A stretch of 64,000 nt of DNA. Origin: Verrucomicrobiota bacterium. GTDB taxonomy: Bacteria > Verrucomicrobiota > Verrucomicrobiia > Opitutales > Opitutaceae. The stretch spans positions 51,403 through 115,402 of the forward strand of contig JADKHC010000018.1 of assembly GCA_016721945.1 (NCBI GenBank), given 5' to 3'. The notes under the pieces were generated by a model. That model had not been told where the DNA came from. It saw only the letters and a program-made list of their open reading frames with translations, and searched no databases. Within the stretch, counting starts at the first letter, position 1, and each line of letters opens with the position of its first letter. Both the position numbers and the translations under genes were made by a program. Positions 35,123 through 43,666 of this stretch are shown here, piece after piece.

Positions 35123-37102
35123 ATGGACGAACAACTCGTTCTTACCGCTCAAACGCTCCGGCTCAATCCGAACATCATTCGTGCGGATGTCTCTGGGGCA
35201 TCATTTGTCGTCAAGAATAGCGCGAATCGTAAGTACCTCACGGTCACTGTTGAGCAATGGAATCTGCTGCGTAATTTTTCCAATCCCGCCACCGTGCCAG
35301 ATGTGTTGCGCGCGGTCATCCTCAATCGCTCCAGTCTGGCGCTGCGCGAGTATTATGAACTGGTTTTGAAAGCGCTGCGGGCCGGTATTCTGAAAGTCGA
35401 CCGGCAACCTGAGGGTGACGTTCAAGGCTTGGCGAGTCGGTGGGGTGTGACTTTGGGCCCACGGTTGCCGCTCATCCTTACTTGGCTCTCTGCTGTGGTT
35501 GCGCTGGTGTTGCTTTTCACGCAGCCGTTTCCGTGGCCGTACGTGGGAGAGTACAACGCAATCGAGGCGGTGGTGCATTTACTTATTGGCTGGATACTAC
35601 TCATCGCGAACGTGTCGCTTGGGCAGGCGATAGCGGCATCGGTGCTGCGTGGTGGTGGTGGCGAGATTTATGACCCGAAGTTCCACTGGTTGCGGCCGGT
35701 GCCGTATTTTGGCGTCAATCTAGAGGATGCCTGCATGTGCGATCGGCTGACTCAGACGGCGGTCGCAAGCTCGCGACTTTTTCCGGTGTTCGCGACGGCG
35801 GCTGCGCTGTGGGCGTTCAGGCCGGAGTGGGGCACGTTGCATGTGCTCGCTTTGGTTGTCATGTTGCGGCCCTTTGATCGCAGTGCGCCGACGGTGTTGC
35901 TCTCGACGATATGCCGCGGCCAGGTGCTTGATACGCAGAGAAATTTCCTGTTCAGCCTGAACCAAAACTGGCGCGTGCAGTTCAAAGCCAGTCTGGCGCG
36001 TGTATCGCTCCCCTATGTGTCGGCTCGTTTGGTTTGGGGGTTGGGTTGGGTGGCTTTAACGGCCTTCATTTGCTTACGTGGCGCGCACTTGTCGGTGGGC
36101 GAGTTGATCGACGGCAAATATCTGGAGGAGGCGGCTTGGATCTTTCTGATTGTAGCAGGTGCAGCGCTGCTAGCCTATTTCGGACCTCCGCTGGTCCGAT
36201 ACCTGTATTCCCGCGTAAGTAGTTATTATAGGAGCAACCGTTTGGAGTGGAAGCGCTGGCGTTTGAACAGTGTTGCTCCTGTGCCGGAGGAGCACATCGC
36301 GCGTATGATGGCGGAGTCGCTTCTTTTCCGCCGCATGCCGCCTCCGGAGCGCGCTGCGCTTTCGGCCTGCGGGCAGACACGTTATCACAAAGCTTTTTCG
36401 ACCATCCACGCATTCACGGACCCTGCGAAGTCGGCAAACATGATTTTGTCGGGACGGGTGGCCGTGTATCGCCGACTCAAATCGGGACGTGCGGAGCGGA
36501 TCATGAATTTGAAGGAAGGCGATGTCTTCGGCATGCATGAGCTACTCGACCCTGATCGGCAGCAGGCGCAGGTCCGGGCGCTGACGCCGGTGTTGGTTTT
36601 GTCCATTCCGATTCGGGAGTTTGAGCGCCGTGCGGTCACGCCAATCGGAATTCCTCTGGCCAACAATCTCGCCCAAAAGGCGCCGTTCTTAAGAGAACTG
36701 CCTTTCTGTGCTTATTGGCATCCGCAGGCCGTGGCGCGTTTCACGCAGATCGCGTCGATGATCCGCTATAACAATGGCGAGTTGATCGTCGTGGAACGAC
36801 AAGACAGTCAGCAATTCTTCCTGATTTACGAAGGCCGTGTCGCGGTTAGGAAAGCAGGGCGCGTTCGCAACAAGCTGCGCTCCGGTGCGTTTTTCGGCGA
36901 GATCAGTCTCCTGCAAAATAGTGCTTCGGTTTCCGATGTGATGGCGGTTGAAGAGACGCGCTGTCTCACGATCAGCAAATCCGATTTTCTCCGCTTCGTG
37001 ACGCATAATCCGCATGTCGCAATCCAGCTGGAGCGAATCAGTTCCAAGCGGCTCGGGCATCCGGTTTTCCCGTGCAATTATCGCTCGTTTGATGCGCGTT
37101 GA
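35123..37102 (+). CDS. PqqD-like / inactive M50-like membrane protein with two cyclic-nucleotide-binding domains
   Basis: A 659-residue multidomain protein. Residues ~15-95 resemble a PqqD-type domain (FVVKNSANRKYLTVTVEQWN). Residues ~105-370 contain six or so membrane helices laid out like the M50 peptidases fused to PqqD domains. At the HELGHALA position it reads ANVSLGQAIAAS, so the zinc ligands HExxH are lost, while the downstream PVPYFGVNLEDACMCDRLTQ parallels FYCDVSDAW-type loops. Residues ~395-510 and ~525-640 are two CAP-like cyclic-nucleotide-binding domains (LSGRVAVYRRLKSGRAERIM; YEGRVAVRKAGRVRNKLRSG, then FFGEISLL). It probably acts as a cyclic-nucleotide- or ligand-responsive membrane scaffold or pseudoprotease. 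The domain order is seen; the function is inferred. Confidence 0.75.
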   Translation: MDEQLVLTAQTLRLNPNIIRADVSGASFVVKNSANRKYLTVTVEQWNLLRNFSNPATVPDVLRAVILNRSSLALREYYELVLKALRAGILKVDRQPEGDVQGLASRWGVTLGPRLPLILTWLSAVVALVLLFTQPFPWPYVGEYNAIEAVVHLLIGWILLIANVSLGQAIAASVLRGGGGEIYDPKFHWLRPVPYFGVNLEDACMCDRLTQTAVASSRLFPVFATAAALWAFRPEWGTLHVLALVVMLRPFDRSAPTVLLSTICRGQVLDTQRNFLFSLNQNWRVQFKASLARVSLPYVSARLVWGLGWVALTAFICLRGAHLSVGELIDGKYLEEAAWIFLIVAGAALLAYFGPPLVRYLYSRVSSYYRSNRLEWKRWRLNSVAPVPEEHIARMMAESLLFRRMPPPERAALSACGQTRYHKAFSTIHAFTDPAKSANMILSGRVAVYRRLKSGRAERIMNLKEGDVFGMHELLDPDRQQAQVRALTPVLVLSIPIREFERRAVTPIGIPLANNLAQKAPFLRELPFCAYWHPQAVARFTQIASMIRYNNGELIVVERQDSQQFFLIYEGRVAVRKAGRVRNKLRSGAFFGEISLLQNSASVSDVMAVEETRCLTISKSDFLRFVTHNPHVAIQLERISSKRLGHPVFPCNYRSFDAR

Positions 37103-37187
37103 GCGCGTCGCGTTATTTGCGGGTGGTGGTGTTTCGGTTTATGTTCAGGAAAGAGCGTGAATGTGCCGATGTGTGAATGTCGCAGCC

Positions 37188-37724
37188 ATGATCAAAACCG
37201 TTTCAGTTCAGGAGCTATGTGAGCAGCTGGAAACCGATCCGGAATCGGTGCTGATCGACGTGCGCCGTCCTCAAGAGTACGAACAGGGACACGTTCCTAA
37301 GGCTTGTAACATACCGCTTGGTTCGATGCCGCTAAATCAAATGCTCGCGGAGTGGAGCCGCGAAGCCGAGGGCAAGCCCATCTATTTTATCTGTCAGTCG
37401 GGCGGCCGTTCGCAGCATTTGCTCAATCAACTGGATCAGGTGGGATTTCACGACGCGCAGAGTGTCGCTGGCGGCATGGTCGCCTGGCAGGCGCTGGGAC
37501 TTCCCGTGGATAGCAAGCCGCCACCGGCCGCAGAATTCACCCGCGAACGTCTGACCATGTTAGTGGCTGGGCTGCTTGTGATGTTGGGCGGTGCGCTCGG
37601 GTTTATGGTACACGGCGGCTTTTTTTCGATCGCGGTACTGGCGGGCGGAGAATTGACCTTCACCGGCCTGACTGGCTGGCCGGGAATAGCTTCGCTTTTC
37701 AGCCGAAATAATCGAGACCGCTAA
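37188..37724 (+). CDS. Rhodanese-domain protein with C-terminal membrane helices
   Basis: A 178-residue protein from ATG 37188 (MIKTVSVQELCEQLETDPES). The rhodanese domain shows DVRRPQEYEQGHVPKACNIP and the active-site loop FICQSGGRS, with the persulfide Cys. After a linker, two hydrophobic segments (LTMLVAGLLVMLGGALGFMV and the next, FFSIAVLAGGELTFTG) anchor it, as in YgaP-type membrane sulfurtransferases. The substrate is unknown. A start nine codons upstream is less likely. Confidence 0.88.
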   Translation: MIKTVSVQELCEQLETDPESVLIDVRRPQEYEQGHVPKACNIPLGSMPLNQMLAEWSREAEGKPIYFICQSGGRSQHLLNQLDQVGFHDAQSVAGGMVAWQALGLPVDSKPPPAAEFTRERLTMLVAGLLVMLGGALGFMVHGGFFSIAVLAGGELTFTGLTGWPGIASLFSRNNRDR

Positions 37725-37730
37725 TCGGGC

Positions 37731-38633
37731 TCAACTTGTTCTGAGCAACAACCGGCGCACGCCCTCGATCGGCGGCTCGGTCAGTGGTTTGAGCAAAAGG
37801 GATGTGCGTGCCTGGAGCGCGCTGGCCAAAAACGGCTGCGTCAAAATCGGACCGCTCAGACCGGCAGCAATTGTATCAAGGGATTGGGTGCCGAAGTACG
37901 TCCGGGCCGAGGCCTCGGCACACGCGAGTAGCTCACTGGCTGAACTCAAGACGATATCACGAGCTGAGGAATCTCCAGCTGCGGCGAACTTCGAGACGCG
38001 GGCGGCGAAGGCCCCGATGCGCCGATTAGGCTCCTCATCGCGGTGTAGCGCAGAGGTGATTGCAGATGGTTCGGTCGTATGAAAGATATCGCTCAGCGCA
38101 GCCCCGAGGTGAGAAGGCGCGGCCCAACCCTGCAATTCGGCGAGAGCGTGGGCGATGCCGCGTCGGCCGATATCCTGCGCACTGCCCGGGTCGCCGATGC
38201 GCCAGCCGAGCCCGCCCGAGTAGCGAACCGAACCATCGTTTGAACGTAAAGCGACGAAGGAGCCTGTACCAGCGTGCAGCACGAGTCCGGCTCCGCCGTC
38301 GGTCGCAAGTTCGAGCACGGGCATGGCGTCGGTCACTGCCTCGACTTGGCCGTAGCCAGCGAGCGTTGCGGAAACTTCGCGCCAGAAAACTGGGCTGCCG
38401 GCCATGCAGAGCAGGGTGCGGGAGATTTTCGATTTGGGATTTTCGATTTTCGGAGCCGAGAACAGCTCGTTAAGTGCGTTGACCAGGAGCTCACGGGCAT
38501 TCTCGGGGCCGATCACGCTGGGATTGCAGCCGGGAGCTGTGTGACGGGCGACGATTTTGCCCCGCTGGTCGATTAAGATCAGTTCGGTTTTTGTGCCGCC
38601 GCCGTCAACCCCGATGCGATAAGAAGAAGGCAT
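37731..38633 (-). CDS. N-acetylglucosamine kinase-like (BadF/BcrA ATPase family)
   Basis: A 300-residue ASKHA-fold kinase. The phosphate-1 motif is GVDGGGTKTELILIDQRG, and the adenosine/phosphate-2 region is VLHAGTGSFVALRSNDGSVR. RYSGGLGWRIGDPGSAQDIG is a signature of GlcNAc kinases in this family. It would phosphorylate an amino sugar with ATP in the cytosol. The ATG at 38633 fits family starts. It lies about 100 bp from, and on the same strand as, a SIS-domain sugar-phosphate protein, an amino-sugar salvage pairing. Confidence 0.85.
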   Translation of the reverse strand: MPSSYRIGVDGGGTKTELILIDQRGKIVARHTAPGCNPSVIGPENARELLVNALNELFSAPKIENPKSKISRTLLCMAGSPVFWREVSATLAGYGQVEAVTDAMPVLELATDGGAGLVLHAGTGSFVALRSNDGSVRYSGGLGWRIGDPGSAQDIGRRGIAHALAELQGWAAPSHLGAALSDIFHTTEPSAITSALHRDEEPNRRIGAFAARVSKFAAAGDSSARDIVLSSASELLACAEASARTYFGTQSLDTIAAGLSGPILTQPFLASALQARTSLLLKPLTEPPIEGVRRLLLRTS

Positions 38634-38651
38634 TTTATAAGGAACGACCAA

Positions 38652-38733
38652 AATCAATCTGGAACGGAGCTTTGGAAAGAAAATTGGATATAAGGCCGAA
38701 GGATCTTTTCCAGCCTTCCTGAGTTCCAGATTA
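38652..38733. repeat. AATCTGGAACTCAGGAA-type inverted repeat
   Basis: AATCTGGAACGGAGCTTTGG (38656 on) faces TTCCTGAGTTCCAGATTAGA (38716 on). The second arm matches the element at 60446-60512. It lies between the amino-sugar kinase and SIS genes and may form a transcript hairpin. Confidence 0.55.
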
Positions 38734-38738
38734 GATGA

Positions 38739-39467
38739 TCATCCGATCAGCTTGCTCAGGCGGGTGCGGTATTTTTTGGAGAGCTCGATGTTAGCTTCCA
38801 TGCCGCCGGGTAGGTTCTGGCTGCGGACAAGCGGTAGCGAGTGGTTGTGGTCGCGGAGCCATTCGAGCACACCCATCATCAGGAGGTTGAGCAGCGTGCA
38901 GCCGATGAGCGTCGAAGTGGGGCCGGCGAATTGCCCGGGCGTGACCTCGGTGATGGCGTCGCCGGGCACGCCGAGGTTGTCCAGGGTGTAATCGGCGATG
39001 GCGTGGAGGTTTTTGCCGCCGGGATGCACGGTCTTGGCGGTGGTGCTCATGGCGAGCGAGGTGAGGCCGACGACGGTGAGGCCTTTTTGTTTGGCGTAGA
39101 GAGCGACCTCGATCGGCGAGGCGTTTTTGCCGGAGTTGGAGATGACGATGATGGTTTCGCCGGCGCGCAAGCCGTAGTGGTGGTCGTGGCGTTCGGCGAG
39201 GCGTGTACCGTAGCCGACGATGTTTTCCGAAAAGCCGTAGCCGGGGTCGAAGAGGCCGGTCACGGGCATGAGTCCGCCCGCGCGGCCGATGATCTCGCGG
39301 GCGATCATTTCAGAGTGACCCGAACCAAAGGTATGGAGCACGCCGCCGTCGGCGATGGACTGGCCGACGATGGGCGTGAGGGCGGCGAGTTGAGCGGCGT
39401 TTTTTTCCCGGGCGCTGGCGAGTAGTTCGGTAGCGCGGGCGTAGTATGAATCGGCGAGAGACGGCAT
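38739..39467 (-). CDS. SIS-domain sugar-phosphate-binding protein
   Basis: A 242-residue protein with a SIS (sugar isomerase) domain. GVLHTFGSGHSEMIAREIIG is the phosphosugar-binding Ser loop, and ETIIVISNSGKNASPIEVAL is the second Ser-rich loop. The family (UPF0309-like) is predicted to isomerise or bind amino-sugar phosphates, fitting the neighbouring GlcNAc kinase. An upstream start (39533) adds a hydrophobic leader that is out of keeping; ATG 39467 gives MPSLADSYYARATELL. It could be a MurNAc-6-P etherase relative, but the etherase signature is not evident. Confidence 0.85.
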   Translation of the reverse strand: MPSLADSYYARATELLASAREKNAAQLAALTPIVGQSIADGGVLHTFGSGHSEMIAREIIGRAGGLMPVTGLFDPGYGFSENIVGYGTRLAERHDHHYGLRAGETIIVISNSGKNASPIEVALYAKQKGLTVVGLTSLAMSTTAKTVHPGGKNLHAIADYTLDNLGVPGDAITEVTPGQFAGPTSTLIGCTLLNLLMMGVLEWLRDHNHSLPLVRSQNLPGGMEANIELSKKYRTRLSKLIG

Positions 39468-39556
39468 GCTCTGTATATGCTTGGAAATCCCGGGGGCGGA
39501 AAGCAGGAAAACCAGGTGCTTGAACAATCCCACCAGCTCGGAGCTTCTGCACTTTG

Positions 39557-39622
39557 AACAGAAGATAACAAAGGGAACGAAGGTCTGCAGGTACTGCCTG
39601 AATCGTTTTCGTTATCTTCTGT
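39557..39622. repeat. ACAGAAGATAAC inverted repeat
   Basis: ACAGAAGATAAC (39558-39569) and GTTATCTTCTGT (39611-39622) form a perfect 12-bp stem around a degenerate 41-nt middle. The wording resembles dispersed intergenic repeats common in Verrucomicrobiota. It lies in the gap before the SIS gene. Confidence 0.6.
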
Positions 39623-39675
39623 AAAATTCCGAGCGATTTAAACCGGCCATTATCAGAAAGATTGGGACGCTCCGG

Positions 39676-40749
39676 TCAGTAATAGAACGTGCCGCTGATC
39701 GAGCCGAAGACGGAGGATTTGCGCTGGCCGTAGAATTCCTTGGTGCGCACGGCCTGGCTGTAGGTGATTTGGAAATGTCGCAGGCCCAGGGCGAAGCCGA
39801 ACTGCCAGTCAGCGACAAAATGTTTTCGGTCGACACGCGGGCTGTCGCGAAACGAGTTTCCGTCGAGTGTGATGTCGCGAGCCACAGCCCGGCCGTCGAT
39901 CGCTCCGAAGAAAAATGCGCTCCAGCGCGGACGTGTGGTGCTGTTGGAATCGCCGCTGGGTCGGATCAGATTGGTGCCGAAATCGTCGGGTTGTTTCCAG
40001 CCAGTGCGGATTTCGAAGCCCAGATTGGCGTACGTGAAAATGTTTCCGAGGCTGAAGCCCGCGTGCGGAATAAAAGCGGCGCCGAAACCGTCGTGCGATC
40101 CGTCTGTTTCCAAGCGATATTTGCGTTCGAAGACGAGGTTAAGGCCGGGTTCATTGTGGATTTGATGATCCCAGCCTTCGGCGTGTGGCACTCCGATGAT
40201 GTCGTGAAAACCGTTTTGGATTTCCCGGCCGCGCGCGGAAGGTCCGACAGAGCCGAACGTGATTTCGAAAACATCGAGACGCGGCGGAATCCAGGTGCCT
40301 CCCGGCGTGGTATGTTCTGGCAGATAGTTTTGGAAAGCGGCGCCGACGTAGAGCCAGGCGGCGTAAGGGCGGTCGTTGGGTTGAAACTCGGTCGTATGGA
40401 TTCGCTCGGGCGTATAAATGTTTTGGCCGAGCGAGAGGCTGAGTTTGTAGGCGGCGTCGGGTACGGTGAGACGGCCGAAGGCGCGCGCGATGGGCCGAAC
40501 GGGCCAGGGAATGGATTCTCCGGTGAAGTTGCGCAGATCGGTCGTGAGAAACGAGAGCTTGAATCCGTTGGTGTAGTGCTGGTCGGTACCGGCAAAATAT
40601 TTATCGTTTTCCGAGTAAACACTGACCGAGCCGAAGTGCAGTTGGTCGTCGGTCGCGACGGGCGGCGGCGTGGATTCTGCGCAAGTTTCCGGCGCGAAGG
40701 TCGCTAGCGAACCAAACGACAAGGCTAAAGCAGCACGCCAAAATTTCAT
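39676..40749 (-). CDS. LpxR-family outer-membrane lipid A deacylase
   Basis: A 357-residue protein starting with a signal peptide (MKFWRAALALSFGSLATFAP; Ala-rich cut near ETCAES). It then has SVYSENDKYFAGTDQHYTNG, the LpxR N-terminal motif with the conserved Asn and Asp active-site and calcium residues, and RPYAAWLYVGAAFQN. The beta-barrel strands end in FGSISGTFYY. LpxR removes the 3'-acyloxyacyl chain of lipid A at the outer-membrane surface. The gene supports a lipid A-bearing Gram-negative host. Its substrate in this group is not proven. Confidence 0.88.
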   Translation of the reverse strand: MKFWRAALALSFGSLATFAPETCAESTPPPVATDDQLHFGSVSVYSENDKYFAGTDQHYTNGFKLSFLTTDLRNFTGESIPWPVRPIARAFGRLTVPDAAYKLSLSLGQNIYTPERIHTTEFQPNDRPYAAWLYVGAAFQNYLPEHTTPGGTWIPPRLDVFEITFGSVGPSARGREIQNGFHDIIGVPHAEGWDHQIHNEPGLNLVFERKYRLETDGSHDGFGAAFIPHAGFSLGNIFTYANLGFEIRTGWKQPDDFGTNLIRPSGDSNSTTRPRWSAFFFGAIDGRAVARDITLDGNSFRDSPRVDRKHFVADWQFGFALGLRHFQITYSQAVRTKEFYGQRKSSVFGSISGTFYY

Positions 40750-40797
40750 GGTTTCAGGTTGCGCCGGTTGCTCCAATCCGCAACCAGCCAGTAGATC

Positions 40798-41691
40798 TTA
40801 TTTCTCCCACCGGCCGTAGATGCCGCAGGGAAGGGTTTTGCCGTCGCACTTGACCGGCAGGCCGACTTCGCCGCAGGTAATCCGGCCGCCGCCTTGGCGA
40901 AAGAGTTCGGTGAGCAAATTGTCCACCACGGTGGGCGAAAGGCGTGCGGTGTAGGCGTTGATCAGGAAAAATAGTGGCTGATCGCTCAGCAGTTTCTGGC
41001 ATTCCTGAAGGAGTTCCCAGAGGTGATCTTCGAGCTTCCACATTTCACCAGAGCTGCCGCGTCCGTAAGTGGGCGGGTCCATGATGATGGCGTCGTAGTG
41101 ACGTCCGCGTTTGATTTCGCGACGCACGAATTTCAGGCAGTCGTCGGTGATGAAGCGGATCGGAGCAGCGGAGAGGCCAGAGAGGGCGGCGTTTTCCTTG
41201 CACCATTTGACCATGCCTTCGGCGGCGTCGACGTGGCAGACGCTGGCACCGGCGGCGGCGGCGGCGCAGGTGGCGGCCCCGGTGTAGCCGAAGAGATTCA
41301 GTACGTTGATCTCGCGCCCGGCTGCTTTGGCGGTGCGGATTTTCTGGGAAAACCAGTCCCAGTTCACCGCTTGTTCGGGGAAGAGGCCGGTGTGCTTAAA
41401 CGAGGTGGGGTGAATTTTAAACGCGAGCGAACCATAGCTTATCTTCCAATGGTCAGGCAGGGGTCGACGGAATTCCCATTTGCCGCCGCCGGTGTCGCTG
41501 CGGTGGTAAAAGCCGTCCCACTTTTCCCAGACGTCGCCGTTGCGGCGCGGCCAGATGATCTGCGGGTCGGGTCGCACGAGGGTGTAGGCGCCCCAGCGTT
41601 CTTGTTTCATGCCGTTGCCGGTATCGAGAAGTTCGTAGTCCTTCCAGTTATTGGCGAGGATGAGTTCGGGTCTTTGGGCGGGCGTGGGCAT
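40798..41691 (-). CDS. RlmI-like class I SAM-dependent rRNA methyltransferase
   Basis: A 297-residue methyltransferase. The N-terminal part carries NWKDYELLDTGNGMKQERWG. Then come SAM motif I, VLNLFGYTGAATCAAAAAGA, with HVDAAEGMVKWCKENA, and the catalytic motif MDPPTYGRGSSG, typical of m5C23S/RlmI-type enzymes. It methylates a pyrimidine or guanine in large-subunit rRNA, but the exact site is not readable. No PUA domain is present, so it is shorter than E. coli RlmI. Confidence 0.85.
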   Translation of the reverse strand: MPTPAQRPELILANNWKDYELLDTGNGMKQERWGAYTLVRPDPQIIWPRRNGDVWEKWDGFYHRSDTGGGKWEFRRPLPDHWKISYGSLAFKIHPTSFKHTGLFPEQAVNWDWFSQKIRTAKAAGREINVLNLFGYTGAATCAAAAAGASVCHVDAAEGMVKWCKENAALSGLSAAPIRFITDDCLKFVRREIKRGRHYDAIIMDPPTYGRGSSGEMWKLEDHLWELLQECQKLLSDQPLFFLINAYTARLSPTVVDNLLTELFRQGGGRITCGEVGLPVKCDGKTLPCGIYGRWEK

Positions 41692-41824
41692 GGCGTTGAC
41701 TGGAGAGCGAATGCGTAAGCGGCGGGTTTGTCGAGTTTCGGTGTTTTACTGATGCGGATCAAAAAAACTGCATCCCGACGTTGACTAACCATATTTACCA
41801 AGTAACTCCCCAATTTCCTACCAC

Positions 41825-42943
41825 ATGAAAACACACAATATTATTGCCAGTCTCTTGCTGCTTACTTTGGCGGTGAGCAGTGTCTCGGCCGACGTTGTCG
41901 AAACAAAAGATGGAGCTCGGATCGTGGGCAAAGTTGCCCATATCGATGGCTCGGTCGTTGTTATTGATACGGCTTTTGCCGGTACCGTGAAGATCAAGCA
42001 GAGCGAGGTTACGTCGATCACGACGGACAGCGCCTCAAACATCCGCTTGAGCAGTGGCACGGTGTTGCAAGGCACGTTGGCCAGCCCGACTACGGGCGCA
42101 CTCACCATCACGGGCCCAGACGGCGCGATTCAGTCGAGTGTGGACAAGGTTGTGGCTACTTGGGCACCAGGTGCCAAGGATCCCGAGGTCGTCGCACTTC
42201 AACGTGCGTGGACTTACGAGGCTGCGGTCGACGTGATCGGCAAAACCGGCAATAGCGAACAACTCGGTACCGGTTTTAGTTTCCGCGCGGTGTTGACTGG
42301 TCCGCAGGACATGCTTCAGTTCTACTCCGCTTACGATCGCCAGGTCACCGAAGGCGAAATCTCCTCCGACCAGTTCAAGGCGGGTGTTGATTACCAGAAC
42401 AGTTTTTCGGGCAGAAAATCCTGGTACCTGCGCGACGAGGCCGGCTTTGATCGCGTGAAGTTGATCGAGTTTTCCAACATCGCAGCATTCGGTCTCGGTT
42501 ACGATTTCATCAAGAAGCCGAAGCAGATGTTTACCGGTCGCTTCGGTGTGGCCCATCGTTTCGAGTCCTACAAGGCTGACCGGGAGGTTGTTACCGCCTT
42601 GGTTGATCCCACTCGCATTGGAGGACCGCTTCCGGTTGACCAAGCTCGCCGTTTAGCCACCAAGGAAAACGTCAACTCCGCCGGTCTTGATATCAGTCTG
42701 ATGCATTCGCTTGAGCTCACGAACCTCAGCATCGTGACCCGGCTCAGTTATGTACCGGCCTTCAATGATTTCGGCGACTACCGGGCATTGCACGAGACCT
42801 TCCTCCAGTTGCCGCTGGCCAATCCTTCTTGGAAGCTGCGCATGGGTGTGGTCAACGACTATACGAGTAAAATTCTCCCCGCGCCAGGTCGCCGTCGTCT
42901 CGACACGACCTACTACACGCGTTTTGTGCTTAGCTGGAAGTAA
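41825..42943 (+). CDS. DUF481 outer-membrane beta-barrel protein
   Basis: A 372-residue protein with signal peptide (MKTHNIIASLLLLTLAVSSV, cut after SAD-type). A short repeat domain follows, holding two similar segments (DGARIVGKVAHIDGSVVVID; LSSGTVLQGTLASPTTGALT), then a DUF481 barrel (DVIGKTGNSEQLGTGFSFRA) ending in aromatic YYTRFVLSWK. It probably resides in the outer membrane. The function of DUF481 proteins is unknown. It is closed by the terminator at 42978-43006. Confidence 0.9.
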   Translation: MKTHNIIASLLLLTLAVSSVSADVVETKDGARIVGKVAHIDGSVVVIDTAFAGTVKIKQSEVTSITTDSASNIRLSSGTVLQGTLASPTTGALTITGPDGAIQSSVDKVVATWAPGAKDPEVVALQRAWTYEAAVDVIGKTGNSEQLGTGFSFRAVLTGPQDMLQFYSAYDRQVTEGEISSDQFKAGVDYQNSFSGRKSWYLRDEAGFDRVKLIEFSNIAAFGLGYDFIKKPKQMFTGRFGVAHRFESYKADREVVTALVDPTRIGGPLPVDQARRLATKENVNSAGLDISLMHSLELTNLSIVTRLSYVPAFNDFGDYRALHETFLQLPLANPSWKLRMGVVNDYTSKILPAPGRRRLDTTYYTRFVLSWK

Positions 42944-42977
42944 GCGAAAAAGCTTCTTTCAACAGGTTCGTCTTTCT

Positions 42978-43006
42978 AGCCCCGGTTTTATACCGGGGCT
43001 TTTTTT
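42978..43006 (+). terminator. Rho-independent terminator of the DUF481 gene
   Basis: A 9-bp perfect stem AGCCCCGGT/ACCGGGGCT, 5-nt loop, then at least six T. It also separates the DUF481 gene from the convergent upp. Confidence 0.9.
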
Positions 43007-43026
43007 ATGCCTGGCAACCAGGTTGG

Positions 43027-43644
43027 CTACGTGCCGTAAAGCCGGTCGCCGAAATCGCCGAGGCCGGGCAGGATGTATTTGCGGGCGTTGAGTTCGCGAT
43101 CAAGGCCGGCGGAAAAAATCCGCATCTTGGGGTAGGCTTTTTCCACGACGGCCACACCCTCGGGGGCGGCGACGATGTTGAGCAAATCGACCTCGGTCGC
43201 ACCTCGGCCGAAGATTACGTCGAGGGCTTTCACCGCCGAACCGCCGGTCGCGAGCATCGGATCGACGAGCAGTACGCGTGTATTTTTCAACGGCGGAAGT
43301 TTGCAATAATAACTCCGCGCGAGCGCCGTGTCGTGGTCTCGTTCCAGCCCGATGTAGCCGATGCTCACATCAGGAAAGAGGTCGACGATGGGCTGTACCA
43401 TACCGAGGCCGGCGCGCAGGATCGGTACAACTACGAGCGGTCGGGCGAGGGCGCGACCGCTGAACGGTTCGAGCGGCGTCTCGACGGCGTGTTCCTGAGT
43501 GGCGAGATCGCGGGTGGCGTCGAGCGCAAGCAGCAACGCGACCTGGTGACAAAGGCTGCGAAATTGGGCGGGGGGAGTGGTTTTGTCGCGTAGCCGGGTC
43601 AGCACGTGGGCTGCGAGCGGATGATCGAGCAGGTGCAGTGGCAT
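43027..43644 (-). CDS. upp: Uracil phosphoribosyltransferase
   Basis: A 205-residue enzyme making UMP from uracil and PRPP. It has the PRPP loop LVVVPILRAGLGMVQPIVDL, LLVDPMLATGGSAVKALDVI (the phosphate-binding loop) and the C-terminal uracil-binding KYILPGLGDFGDRLYGT. The start at 43644 matches the family; an 88-codon upstream extension is shadow. It is paired with a nucleoside-deoxyribosyltransferase-like gene upstream (22 nt apart) as a nucleobase salvage unit. Confidence 0.95.
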   Translation of the reverse strand: MPLHLLDHPLAAHVLTRLRDKTTPPAQFRSLCHQVALLLALDATRDLATQEHAVETPLEPFSGRALARPLVVVPILRAGLGMVQPIVDLFPDVSIGYIGLERDHDTALARSYYCKLPPLKNTRVLLVDPMLATGGSAVKALDVIFGRGATEVDLLNIVAAPEGVAVVEKAYPKMRIFSAGLDRELNARKYILPGLGDFGDRLYGT

Positions 43645-43666
43645 GAGAAAGGAGACGACCGGAAAA

